Assembly (NCBI GenBank): GCA_022828595.1
Contig: JAKGHH010000005.1
Span: 58,337,655 to 58,401,654 of the forward strand
DNA from: Nelumbo lutea
Taxonomy: Eukaryota; Streptophyta; Magnoliopsida; Proteales; Nelumbonaceae
DNA: 64,000 bases
Direction: 5' to 3'
Made by a program: the position numbers and the translations under genes. Every line of letters starts with the position of its first letter. Position 1 is the first letter of the stretch. Of this stretch, positions 23,707-34,762 are shown in pieces. Below the pieces are notes generated by a model, which worked only from the letters and a program-made list of their open reading frames with translations, searched no databases and was not told the DNA's origin.

Positions 23707-24867
23707 ATGCGAATTCTTTCTTCAGTACGCTCCCTCTCATATTGCTATTCTTACTGTATTTCCTACATCCCCAGATTCTCCTTTTCTTCTTCTTCTGCTC
23801 CTGTTGTTTCTCCCGTCAAGGGCTCAAATTCAAATCCGCTTATCGTCGATTATCTGATTGATACCCTTGGGTTCTCCAAAGCCCATGCCCTTTCGGCTTC
23901 GCATTATTTGCATCGGGTAAAAGACCTAGAAAAGCCTCAATCTGTTGTTCGCCTACTCCAGCAATTGGAATTTACGGAGACCCATATTCGAACTGCTGTC
24001 CGAGTGGAACCCAGAATTCTCCTTGCTAATGTCAAGAAGATCCTTGAACCAAAGCTCAGGTTATTTCAAGAACTGGGTCTCACGGGACCAGATTTGGGTC
24101 ATTTCATCTCGATTAACGCAACTCTTTTGACCTACAGCCTTGATCGGAAGTTGATCCCTTGCATTGAAATTTTCAAGAAAGTCCTGTCTAATGGTGCCGA
24201 CAATCGAGGTTTGATTCAAGTTTTGCGCAGATGCAAATGGGTCACCAGATACCCAGATTCAAGACTGTTGCCCAACATTTCCTTTTTGGAGAGCTGTGGG
24301 ATTATTGGCTCACAGCTCACGATGCTTTTGAAGCGGCAACCGACCTTGTTTGCTATGAAACCGTCTAATCTCAGAGAACGTGTTCACAGGGTTATGGAGA
24401 TGGGATTTTCTACAGATTCGAGAATGTTAGTCCATGCGCTCTACACAGTTAGTTGCATGAGCCAAGCGACCCTTGAGAGGAAATTCAATCTATTTCAGAG
24501 CTTTGGATTCTCAAAAGACGAATGCATGTCTGTGTTCAGGAGGAATCCGGGTTTATTCAGGACTTCTGAGGAGAAGTTAAAGTCGGGACTTGAATTCTAC
24601 TTATACACTGTTGGGTTTGAAAGAAAAGTATTGGTTTATCAGCCGACATTTTTAATGAATAGTTTGGAGAAGAGGGTAATCCCTCGTTACAGGGTTCTTA
24701 GTATTCTGAAGTCGAAGAAACTGTTGAAGAAGAACCCTAGTTTTGCTCAAGTGTTACTATTATCTGATGAGGTATTCAAGGAGAAATTTATTGCAATGTT
24801 TATAAATGATGCTGAAGAGTTATTGATAGCTTATAAGGGTGAGAGCTCTGATTCTTCGGATGAATGA
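23707..24867 (+). CDS. Plant mTERF family protein
   Basis: A single-exon gene for 386 residues. Plant mTERF proteins act in mitochondria or chloroplasts and bind nucleic acid to control transcription termination, splicing or RNA processing. The N-terminus (MRILSSVRSLSYCYSYC, then a serine-rich stretch) looks like a mitochondrial transit peptide. From about residue 45 the family order is visible: a DYLIDTLGFSKAHALSASHY segment, LLQQLEFTETHI, IEIFKKVLSN, RQPTLFAMKPSNL, a FSKDECMSVFRRNPGLFRTSEE repeat, and near the end YLYTVGFERK followed by ...RYRVLSIL. Repeats of roughly 30-35 residues carry the Pro-x-Leu pattern of mTERF motifs. An upstream in-frame stop makes 23707 the first possible ATG. 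The acidic tail is SSDSSDE. A decayed copy lies at 33629. Confidence 0.95.
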   Translation: MRILSSVRSLSYCYSYCISYIPRFSFSSSSAPVVSPVKGSNSNPLIVDYLIDTLGFSKAHALSASHYLHRVKDLEKPQSVVRLLQQLEFTETHIRTAVRVEPRILLANVKKILEPKLRLFQELGLTGPDLGHFISINATLLTYSLDRKLIPCIEIFKKVLSNGADNRGLIQVLRRCKWVTRYPDSRLLPNISFLESCGIIGSQLTMLLKRQPTLFAMKPSNLRERVHRVMEMGFSTDSRMLVHALYTVSCMSQATLERKFNLFQSFGFSKDECMSVFRRNPGLFRTSEEKLKSGLEFYLYTVGFERKVLVYQPTFLMNSLEKRVIPRYRVLSILKSKKLLKKNPSFAQVLLLSDEVFKEKFIAMFINDAEELLIAYKGESSDSSDE

Positions 24868-27800
24868 GCATCAATATTCTGGGGAGAAGTAACTGATTTG
24901 GAGGCTTCAATCAGATATCAGTGAGCTAAAGCTGTATGGTGAATTGTTGAAGTTACGGACACAGTTGGAATTAGCTTGAGAAGTAAGTCCAGAAGCTTCA
25001 ACAGCTCAAATCATCAATTTCATCTTTGTTCGATGCTAATCTGATTGAATACAAGGATTTCGTGGTTGAGAATTTGAGATATTATTACAGTGTTTTTAGC
25101 AAACTCATGATGTTCTTCCCTATTTGATCATGTTGAGTTTTATGTTTTCTTCTCTGCCACGAGTTCTGATGTGATGATCTGGAACAATGGGATGAAAAGA
25201 TTGATGACTGACATATATTAAGAGATTGGGATGATATTCTCTCGTTGGACTTGTTGACATTGTTGGGGTGGATTTGTAGCTTGCTGAGAAGAAAGGCAAC
25301 AGATAGTTTCAGATGATTCAGGGCGTATGTTAATACATGAATCAGTCTTCTGTGGGGAAACTGTAGCGAAGAAATTAAAGAAAGGCTTCAAGATTAGTCA
25401 GATTGCTTTAGAAGTTTCTGCATAATTTTATGTGGGCTCAGAATTGGTTGAAACTGTTTTGATGCCCTTTTCTCCATGCCAGTTTCAGTGGCTTAAGAAG
25501 AAAGATTGAAACTTTATTTGCAAGGTCCAAACGCTGAGAAGAAATACCATTTAGTTGAGTGGGGAAAATTGACTGTCCCATAGAAGTGGGGGGAGGGGAT
25601 GTATTTGGATTAGACCACTTGGACTGATTAATAAGGCTCTTCTTAGTAAGTGGCTTTTGAGATTTGGTAATGGACAAATAAACATTGAGGCAGATTATTG
25701 AAGCAAAGTATGGGAGTAGCATTTCAGGTTGGAGTCTGATCGGATCTCAACTCTATCTGCTTTAAAGTAGCTCCATTCTCTTTTATGAGAAGTGGCTCAT
25801 CTCTCTTGCTATTGGCTAACACCTGTGCATAAGACCTGTCTCAAAGCTGTTCTCCAGATCTTAGTGAATGACGAAGTATGGGAGTAGCATTTCAGGCTGA
25901 AAGGAAACAATTCAAATTGCAGTTTCATTAGTATCTCTTCATAGGTGTTAAGGGAGTCAGTTCTCTAAGTTCTGTAATGCTCTGTGTTCTATCATCTTTG
26001 ATTAGGAGGGTGGCTGCTTTGTTGTATATGTATCTAAATCCTTATGCTTTCTTCTGTATTGGGCTCTTTTCCCTTTTCCTGTCTGTTGCTGATAAACTGC
26101 TTTTTACTTACAGAAAAAATAATATTATGCTGTATATAGTGTTTCTGATGTCCAAAATCAGAGACCTGTCATCATATTTTACAAACTATCAGTAGTATAG
26201 CCTTGCTCATGTTCTAGTCTGCAATGCACTGTTTTAATGAAAATTTTTCCTTCTACTTCATCATCAGCATATTTCAAGAAATTGATTGCGAGATTTGCAC
26301 TGTTGGGACCCCATATCTTATGGAATCTAGAAATTTCTTGTGTTTTTTAGATATGAGAACTACAACTGGAGCAAAATCTTCTAGCTGCCTAGAATCTTCC
26401 TTTGAGATATAATTTGTATATTCTATACAACTCTTATAACTCTCTTTTTGTCACCTATTGGAGCTACTTCTAGGTTCCTGCATATATGACTTCATTTCTA
26501 ATTATGTCCTTTCTAGTTTTACCTGTTATTTATCTTAGCATTCACATTTTTGCCACAGTTAATTTTGGACGTGCTGTTTCCTAACTTCCCAACACTCTGC
26601 TCCATACAACATTTTGATATTCTTTTAAACTTTTATTCCCCGAAAGCAGATTATAGGGGCTGCTTTGTCATTGCTTCTTCTGTGGAATTATTATGAGCTT
26701 TTAACCAGTGTAATTTCATTAACAAATCCAAAGATTAGAAACAAAATGAGCAGTACATAAACATGTTCCAGCATGCAGCCATTATGCAGTCAAGGTGCTT
26801 CTGATGTTGATGGTAGTGGGACATGAACAAAGTTAACTGAAGAAAGAAAATCTTCATGTAAGGGTACAGTGGTATCCTTGATACCAAGGAAATGAAATAG
26901 AGATCGCATTGTCTGTCAATTCTTTTTATTGTTGCCATCATAATGGACAGTGAAAACATAGGCAATCTAGCTTTTGTGTAGTCTTCCTTTGCTTGAATAA
27001 CGATCCTGTGTGTTGTGCTATAGATCTTATGGTGCAACTTATGCTGGTATTGCTAATTCATTATTTATATTTTGGACTTTCATATAATGAAGATATAAAC
27101 CTGACTGAAAGTGCATGGATGCTTGGTCATAGAGAAGGAATTCCTTGATTCTTATGTTGTTGTTGAGGAGCACTCTGTTATCCTCCCTGAAATTTTATTT
27201 TAATAGGGCTGCAAATGGCATCTGATTGTCCAAATATGAATGTCCCATTAAGGGTAGTCTGAATTCGATCTGTTTATAATTGGATTAATTATGGAACCAC
27301 CCCTATCCATTCTAATATAGTCCAATTTGATTTGAGTTAAATACATATGCTCATATATAGTTGAAATTTATATTGCACCTATTAGTAAAGTTGGTTAGAA
27401 TGTTTTGTTTTTTACTAAACTGTCATAGGTTCAAGTTTCAACCAAGTAATTTTCAATTCATTTTGCTCATGACAATATCAAAGTCATTTCTATTTTAAAG
27501 TGTCTTTTATTTATTTATTTTATTTATGAACTGTTCAGTCATTAGTCCAGTGCACTGTGCATCACCATTTGCTATCCATAGTTCCATACAAGGAAAGGAA
27601 GAATGACCATTCCCCTCAGAAGAAAAGGAATATTTTAAGTTCTGCTGCTGGCCATATATTCTGAACCATTTTGGACGTTAACATTGTACACTTGGAGCTT
27701 TGAACTTTTAAGAACCCAGTTTCATCTCTCTCTCTCTCTCTCTAACACACACACACACACAAGAAAAAAAAAAGAAAATGTAACTTCAACTCAACTGTAC

Positions 27801-28320
27801 TCTTTGGGCTTTGTTACTCAAAAATGAGTTTCAGAAAAGTTATTAGTTTTGAAGAAAATGTTCTCTATGGATCCATTTGGTAGCACAAAAAGTAAAATAA
27901 AATGAATGATTTGCAAAAAGAAAAAAATGTTATTTTATGCTATTTGGTTGCAAAAATGGTTATGAGTCATGATAAGCAAATGGCTTCCAAAAAGTGACAA
28001 AGTCACATTCCAAAATAGGGTCGGTTCTGTTGCTTTAAATTTTTGTTATACCTATGTATACATCAATTATTGAGGTTGGTATTCCAAGTTAAGCTAAGCA
28101 TCACAAAAATTAGTTTTGGTTTGTTTGCAGTATAATTTCATTTTCATTGATGCAAAAATACAATTGTGAATAGTTATTTGGATTTGTTTCAGTTTTTGCC
28201 CTATTTTGTGTATTTGCATCGTGGATGAAGTGAAATAAAACCTAAAACAAAGCAAGCAAAACCTATGAGAAAAATGAACCAAAACTTGCATACCATTTGT
28301 AGTAATAAAAGTGAAATTAA
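24868..28320 (+). other. 3' flank of the mTERF gene, duplicated
   Basis: This stretch stays clearly similar to 34763-37240 and so predates the duplication, except for 25705-26765, which has no counterpart. It includes a CT/CA microsatellite at 27725-27763. Short open frames here are not conserved between the copies, so I see no second gene. Confidence 0.6.
25705..26765. other. 1.06-kb segment present only in the left duplication copy
   Basis: Left and right copies agree up to GAAGCAAAGTATG (25703; 35597) and resume at CCATTATGCAGTCAAGGTGC (26779; 35621). The word AAGTATGGGAGTAGCATTTC occurs at both 25707 and 25874. It could be an insertion here or a deletion in the right copy. Confidence 0.7.
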
Positions 28321-28439
28321 GGCTCAGTTTAGAAAAAGTATAAATACAAATATGTACAGTGCAAATGCATACAAAATAATACAAAATACATGGCTTTGTA
28401 CTCTGCATATTTGTATTTGTACTCCTTTTAAACAGAGCC
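28321..28439. mobile_element. Short palindromic MITE (family D, copy 2) with empty-site proof
   Basis: The ends are GGCTCAGTTTAGAAAAAGTA and the complement of CTCCTTTTAAACAGAGCC. TAA duplicates flank it (28318-28320, 28440-28442). The right duplication copy has the uninterrupted site ATTAAACTCC with a single TAA at 37241-37243, so the insertion came after the duplication. Confidence 0.9.
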
Positions 28440-29819
28440 TAAACTCCAAACAAATGGAGCCTTAGAAAAACAAGCTTCTTATTGAAATTGTATTTAACTA
28501 TTTACATACTAGTTTAAGGGATGTACCATGCAAGTATGCAAGGCTAAAATATTTGGACAACTTCTATTTATAAGTATTAATCTTTATATGACAAGATATA
28601 GGGTAAAAAACAACCTCCCTTCATGTTTTTCCTGAATACTGGAATCTTTCCTCTCTTTTCAAAATGGATTAAGACCTCCCTGTGCACTACAAGGGAGTTA
28701 AAAAGTCTGTTATATGCTTCCAAGCTAAATTTTGGATTAAATGAATAAAAAAACTCATCTAATCATCTTCAACAGCACAATTATAAATAACATTTTTATG
28801 AAACCCCGTGGCCATTAAAACTGGCCGACAACAAAATTATCGACGATATTAAATAAATAAAAATATTTCTTGCATACAAATATACTAAATAATTCAAACA
28901 AAAAACGTGTTAATACTTGATTTAACATCCCAATGCAACAAGCATCAAATTTTTTCAACTTCCCAATTGATGAATCACGAGTTGCAATGGTGAACTAGAT
29001 GCCAATGCCGAGTATCCTTAGTGAGGGGAGGTCTTCGTCCGAATAAGCTAAACACGAAGAGCTAAAGGCAAAGGACCATAAATGGGGAAAAACTAAGTAT
29101 TTAAAAAGGGAAAAGTGCATATTAGTACGCTGTACCTTGGGCTTAGTCTTATTTTGGTTATTGAATTTTGAAACGTGTCAATCTAATATACCTAAGCTTT
29201 CAAAATATATCGGTTTAGTCCCTATTGTTAGCGGTCCATCAGTTACCTCTATCATGTGATGACATGTATGACCTAAAACTTTTGAAAATATCAAAATTAC
29301 CTTTTTGACACTGTTCATCATCTTTTTCCTCAAGAATCAAGATTGAACCAAAGCAACGGATTGATTTTTGACAAATTGCTTTTCTCTATTAACTTCTAAG
29401 AAATTTGGGCATTTTAATGATTGATAAAGAAAATTAGATGACACTCAAAGGGTATTTATGCCCTTTTACATGTCACTTAACAGCAATTAACAATTTTGTA
29501 CTTAATTAATACATTTTGGAAGTTTAGGTAGTGGATTGAAAATCCTGATGGATTATAAGAGGAGAGCTCTTTGTCCTATGATTACATCACTCAATTCATA
29601 AACATCTTTGCCAAGAGGATTGGAGTGGCTCACAATCTCATATTGCCTTTGGTGAAATAACTTGGAAGCAGTTTTGGAAGTTTAAATACTTGCACAGTAA
29701 GTCTAAATTCTAATTAGCTGAATGCTTAGGCTGTTCAGCTGGATGTGAAACCAATGATGAGATTTCAGCCAAAATGTTCAACTAAACTTTGCTCCGGGAG
29801 TCCACCTTTTCTTATGTAA
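28440..29819. other. Intergenic, partly duplicated
   Basis: Up to about 29045 it matches the right copy (to about 38842). After that the copies part company. A repeat-like block with GTACCTTGGGCTTAGTC begins near 29129. No gene supported. Confidence 0.45.
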
Positions 29820-31036
29820 ATGCATGAATGACTCCCTGTTAAAGTGGAATTGGCTCGAAGAGTCGCTATGATAGAGGTGGAGTGCAGTATCATCAGGAAG
29901 TCGAAACTCTTGAACATCCATTATTTAAGTCCATAGAGTCTCCTATGGTTCGACGAATTTGGTACAACTTGACTATAAAGTCTACGAACGGATCACCATG
30001 AAGAATGGATGTTAAGTGACTCGCTTAATCACTGGGCTCAGCTAGAAGATCCCACAGGCAGACATGGTTATTCTGTTTCCGCTCAATTCTCTAGTTGAGT
30101 CATATTATGTATATAAAAAGGTTAGCAAATAAACCTACACATTTGTGTTTAAATTTTGTTTGAAGTTTGATTTAAACTGAGCTAAATTTGGCTTTTTAGG
30201 AGTTGAACTAGAATAGCTCGTAAAAATCTCAGTTCCTGTTCACCCCTAGCATTTCATTTGAAATTTACAATGTCATCAATAAAATAGAAACCCAGCTCGC
30301 TAATATATGACCCATATCGCTAATAGATGGTAAGTTGGTGATTGGGTCTGTGGATCGGAACCAATTAGAATCAAAATCCTGACATGAAATATTGAGGACC
30401 TGAAATCAAATCAGACATGATAAGATCTACAGATCTTATTATATATATATGTATATCGAGTCGGGTCTGAATCAGTTTAGGGCTTGATGAAACCGGTTCC
30501 AAACTGATAATCAGGACACTAGTATAAGTTCCTGAAACCAGAACCGGCCCAATTGGTTCGGGTCCATCGGAATATCGGGTCAGACCGATCCATTGACAAC
30601 CCTTAAATGGTAACCTTGTGAATGTAGATCTCCTTCCTGCCAACGACCACCATTAGATAATAAATTTTGATGGGGCAATATCCTTCGATCGAGCCGGCAC
30701 AGGTTTGATGGGGAGAGATCGGAATGGTGCTTTGATCATTGCGCGATATGTGGCTCTTTGTGCTTTCCGGTGGAAGCTGAAGCATTAGCTTTAAAAGAAG
30801 CTTTGAAGTTAGCCTTGGATTTCCATTTTCACCACGTCATGTTGAGGGGAGATGCAATTACAGTGGTTAAATCCCTGGTGGAGACCTCCCATGCTACTCC
30901 TTGGTGAATCTTAAATTGCATCACTGATTTGCACGGCCCTAGTTGAAAGAATCCTTCACTGCTCAGTCCAATTCATTAACCGTTAAGTAACCAGGTGGCC
31001 CATTTGTTGATCAGGCATGCTAAACTTCCCGCCAAA
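29820..31036 (+). mobile_element. Decayed LINE, zinc-finger-like and RNase H parts
   Basis: Translated pieces near 29855-30050 (a broken VECSIIRKS...LLNIHYL, WSLLWFDEFG, WMLSDSLNHW) resemble the zf-RVT region after a LINE reverse transcriptase. From 30668 to 31030 pieces of the RNase H domain follow with frame breaks: GLMGRDRNGALIIARY, ALKEALKLALDFHFHHVMLRGD and VAHLLIRHAK. The middle part (about 30060-30640) is unrelated and may be inserted. The LINE stops about 10-15 bp before the PPR gene. It is absent from the right duplication copy. Confidence 0.65.
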
Positions 31037-31046
31037 ACAATGAGAA

Positions 31047-32957
31047 ATGGTTGCTTTCATTCCAGGCTGCAACTTATTCTTAAGCGCTTTGGACATTGCT
31101 CTATGGAACTCCAGCATTAGATTATCTGTAAACGAAGGATGCAGCCACAAAGCCCTCTTCCTCTTCCGCCAAATGAAGCAGTTGGGCTTGGAACCCGACA
31201 AATTAACCTTTCCCTTGATAGCAAAAGCCTGCGGGAAGCTTTCGAACCTCCTATACTGCCAAATAATCCATACCCATGTTGTGAAATTCCCGCTCTGGTC
31301 TGATAAGTTCGTGCAAACAGCCATGGCGGATATGTATATCAAATGTGGTCGCTTAGAGTTTGCAAACATACTGTTTGAGAGGATGCCTGAGAAGGATGTC
31401 ACTTCTTGGAATGCAATGATCATGGGGTTTTCTCAATCAAGTATTGAGAGAGTTTTGGATCTTTTTCGTGAAATGAAGCTCGCTGGGTTTAAGCCTGACT
31501 CTGTGACACTCATAGGCTTGATTCAATCAAGTTCTAATATGAAGAATTTGAATATGGCAAGAGCCATGCATTGCTCTGGGATTCAAGTTGGGGTTGCAAA
31601 CGATGTTTCTGTAGCCAACACGTTGATTTCTGCATATGCTAAGTGCCATGACCTGAGCTCAGCAAGGATGGTATTTGACGCAACTCCTATGGCTGTGAGA
31701 ACTGTAGTGTCATGGAATTCCATGATTGCAGGGTATTCCCACTTAGAGAGAACTTTTGAGGCCATTAGCATCTACAAATCTATGTGCCAATATGGTGTTA
31801 GGCCAGATGTAAGCACCATTGTTAGCTTGCTTTCATCATGTGCTCACCCTGAAGTGCTCTTACAGGGTAAGCTGATCCATTCACATGGTGTCCACACAGG
31901 GTGTTCTTTGGATATTTCTGTTATTAACACCCTCATTTCTATGTATTCTAAGTGTGGAGATATCATCTCTGCACGTAACTTATTCAACAGAATGTCCGAG
32001 AGAACTTGTGTTTCATGGACGGCCATGATCAGTGGGTATGCCGAGAAAGGGGATTTGGATGAGGCAATGAATTTGTTTCATGCCATGGAATCAGCTGGTG
32101 AGTCGCCTGATTTGGTTACTATGGTTGCTTTGCTGTCCGCTTGTGGTCAAACAGGAGCACTAGAGCTTGGAAGATGGATTAATAAGTATTCTATTTCAAA
32201 AGGATTAATGCAGAATGTAATGGTTTATAATGCATTGATAGACATGTATGCGAAATGCGGAAGTACAAAGAGTGCCCGTGAAATCTTTGACATGATGCCT
32301 GAGAGAACAACTGTATCTTGGACAACTATGATTGCTGGGTATGCACTGAATGGAGAATCCAAAGAAGCTTTAAGTGTTTTCTCTCAGATGGTTGAATCAG
32401 GTTTTAGACCAAACCATTTAACTTTTCTTGCCATCCTTCAAGCTTGTACTCATGCAGGTTTCCTTGAGAAGGGATGGGAGCATTTCACTTTGATGACTGA
32501 AGTATATAAAATAAGCCCTAGACTAGAACACTATGCCTGCATGGCTGATCTTCTTGGAAGGATGGGAAAATTAAAAGAAGCATTGGAGTTCATCCATAAC
32601 ATGCCTGTAAAACCTGATGCTGGTGTATGGGGTGCTTTGCTTGGTGCCTGCAAGATCCATCGAGACCTAGAAACTGCTGAGTATGTTGCCAATCATCTTT
32701 TTGAACTTGAGCCCCATGCTGCAGTTTCATATGTGGCAATGGCTAACATCTATGCAGCTGAAGGGAGGTGGGATGGTGTGGCAAAGATACGGGCAATGAT
32801 GAAGTGCAACAGAGTGAAGAAATCAGCAGGTCGTAGCCTTGTTCAAGTGAATGGAAAGATTCGTACATTCACAGTTGAAGACAGGTTCCACCCTGAAGAC
32901 TTACTTATGTATGAAGTGTTAGATGGTTTAGCTTTGCAGTTGAGAGAATTAGATTGA
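31047..32957 (+). CDS. PPR protein, PLS class with E-type end (At4g19191-like)
   Basis: An intronless gene for 636 residues. Pentatricopeptide proteins bind specific organelle RNAs; PLS-class members usually serve C-to-U editing. By recall it matches At4g19191 (mitochondrial) along its whole length. PLS repeats are visible from about residue 20 ([10 protein letters not shown]) to 510, with hallmarks such as TSWNAMIMGFSQS, SWNSMIAGYSH, CVSWTAMISGYAEKGDLDEA, YNALIDMYAKCGS and TVSWTTMIAGYALNGESKEA. The E region follows (KPDAGVWGALLGACKIHRDLE), then GRSLVQVNGKIRTFTVEDRFHPED. There is no DYW domain, so editing would need a partner in trans. The N-terminus lacks a clear transit peptide. An ATG 7 bp upstream (31040) opens the other frame; see findings. 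Its 5' flank is a decayed LINE. Confidence 0.93.
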   Translation: MVAFIPGCNLFLSALDIALWNSSIRLSVNEGCSHKALFLFRQMKQLGLEPDKLTFPLIAKACGKLSNLLYCQIIHTHVVKFPLWSDKFVQTAMADMYIKCGRLEFANILFERMPEKDVTSWNAMIMGFSQSSIERVLDLFREMKLAGFKPDSVTLIGLIQSSSNMKNLNMARAMHCSGIQVGVANDVSVANTLISAYAKCHDLSSARMVFDATPMAVRTVVSWNSMIAGYSHLERTFEAISIYKSMCQYGVRPDVSTIVSLLSSCAHPEVLLQGKLIHSHGVHTGCSLDISVINTLISMYSKCGDIISARNLFNRMSERTCVSWTAMISGYAEKGDLDEAMNLFHAMESAGESPDLVTMVALLSACGQTGALELGRWINKYSISKGLMQNVMVYNALIDMYAKCGSTKSAREIFDMMPERTTVSWTTMIAGYALNGESKEALSVFSQMVESGFRPNHLTFLAILQACTHAGFLEKGWEHFTLMTEVYKISPRLEHYACMADLLGRMGKLKEALEFIHNMPVKPDAGVWGALLGACKIHRDLETAEYVANHLFELEPHAAVSYVAMANIYAAEGRWDGVAKIRAMMKCNRVKKSAGRSLVQVNGKIRTFTVEDRFHPEDLLMYEVLDGLALQLRELD

Positions 32958-33628
32958 GCCCTCAACACTAAAATCAAACTTCAGGGATCATTATAGTACA
33001 TGAGTTGTAAGCCTGTCAATGATACCCAAAACTCTGTGGCTTGATCTGACATCCGATTTGATTATCTCAGATTTGGATGTACCCCAATACGATACGAGAG
33101 ACAGAGACAGAATCCAATTGGGATGGAACTCATATGCGTTGTTCATACACCCAATCATATTTTGGATCAAAATTGGATGCTATTAATCCTTTATCAGATC
33201 GACCTCGGATTTAGGTGAATCCAATCTGAATGCCTAATGAGTTGTTGAGTTATATAGTAAAATTACCAGATTTGATGATGGCTTTGATGAAAGTGTCTTA
33301 ATTAATCACACATTTTGGCATGTTCAGAAAACGATCGAAGTTCCAAATCTTACACTCACTGGGCATCCGATAAATCCCAAGAACAAATTGGAGTCACATT
33401 TTGTGACCCATTTGTTTTTGTTATGAAAATGTTGATAAGGAAACCCATGGAGGGATTAACTTTAGCTTGGTCTATAAAATGGTCAGACAAACAGAATGGA
33501 ATGGCAAAACAAGAGCCATGTAGTGAACCCCATAGAGTTGGAACAAGGTTTATATTATGATGATGATTATGGAGGTGTTTGGTACAGTGGCATTGCATTG
33601 TCATTGCATTTTGGGTTGTTCTATATAA
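32958..33628 (+). other. 3' flank of the PPR gene, end of the left duplication unit
   Basis: Sequence from about 33387 to 33628 (GGAGTCACATTTTGTG to GGAGGTGTTTGGTACAGTGG and TATATAAATG) recurs at 40108-40347 after the right PPR fragments. That fixes the order of the duplicated unit. Confidence 0.7.
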
Positions 33629-34762
33629 ATGCGAATTCTTTCTTCAGTAAGCTCCTTCTCATGTTGCTATTCTTACTGTATTTCCTACATCCCCAGATTC
33701 TCCTTTTGTTCTTCTCATTCTCTTGTTGTTTCTTCTGTCAAGGGCTCAAATTCAAATCTGCTTATTGTCGATTATCTGATTGACACCCTTGGGTTATCCA
33801 AAGCCCATGCCCTTTCAGCTTCACATGATTTGCATCGGGTAAAAAACCTAGAAAAGCCTCTGCTTCCTCCAGCAATTGGGACTTATTCGAACTGCTGTCC
33901 AAGTGGAACTCAGAATTCTCCTTGCTAATGTCAAGAAGACCTTTGAACCAAAGCTCAGGTTATTACAAGAACTGGATCTTACGGGATCAGATTTGGATCA
34001 AATTATTTCAATTAACACAACTCTTTTGACCTACAGCCTTGATTGAAAGCTGATCCCTTGCATTGAAATTTTCAAGAAAGTCCTGTCTAATGGTGCCGAC
34101 AATCAAGGTTTGATTCAAGTTTTGTGCAGATGCAAATGGATCACAAGATACCCAGATTCAAGACTGTTGCCCAACATTTCCTTTTAGGAGATCTGTGGGA
34201 TTATTGGCTCACAGCTCACGATGCTTTTGAAGCGGCAACAGACCTTGTTTGTTATGAAACTGTCTAATCTCAGAGAACGTGTTCACAGGGTTATGGAGAT
34301 GGGATTTTCTGCAGATTCGAGAATGTCAGTCCATGCTCTCTAACTGCTAGTTGCATGAGCCAAGTGACCCTTGAGAGGAAATTCAATCTGTTTCAGAGCT
34401 TTGGATTCTCAGAAGAAGAATGCATGTCTATGTTCATTAGGAATCCGAGTTTATTCAGGACTTCTGAGGAGAAGTTAAAGTCAGGACTTGAGTTCTACTT
34501 GTACACTGTTGGGTTTGAAAGAAAAGTATTGGTTTATCAGCCTACATCTTTAATTAATAGTGTGAAGAAGAGGGTGATCCCTCGTTACAGGGTTCTTAGT
34601 ATTCTGAAGTTGAAGAAACTGTTGATGAAGAACCCTAGTTTTGCTCAAGTGTTACTATTATCTGATGAGGTATTCAAGAAGTTTATTGCAAGGTTTATAA
34701 ATGATGCTGAAGAGTTATTGATAGCTTATAAGGGAGAGAGCTCTGATCCTTCAGATGAATGA
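33629..34762 (+). pseudogene. mTERF pseudogene (duplicate of 23707-24867)
   Basis: Colinear with the intact mTERF and highly similar. Lesions include: deletions near 33861-33890 that shift the frame; an Arg codon (CGG) changed to TGA at about 34046; a TTG changed to TAG near 34185 (CCTTTTAGGAG); and a disrupted stretch near 34339 (TCTCTAACTGCTAG). The last 135 residues from 34355 still form an open frame, but no start or promoter of the parent is left. The copy begins exactly at the ATG, so the parent's upstream region was never duplicated. Confidence 0.93.

Larger units (their letters stand above)
23705..33628 (+). repeat. Tandem duplication unit, left copy (mTERF-PPR)
   Basis: It matches 33629-40347 in order: mTERF coding region, 3' flank, CT microsatellite block, PPR gene, PPR 3' flank. 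Similarity starts at the mTERF ATG (AAATGCGAATTCTTTCTTCA) in both copies. The unit is about 9.9 kb here and 6.7 kb in the right copy because of copy-specific insertions and deletions. Confidence 0.9.

Noticed and set aside
34355..34762. 135-residue frame in the right mTERF copy as a functional short protein.
   Set aside because: It is only the tail of the parent gene after several stops and frameshifts, and the parent's promoter region was not duplicated.
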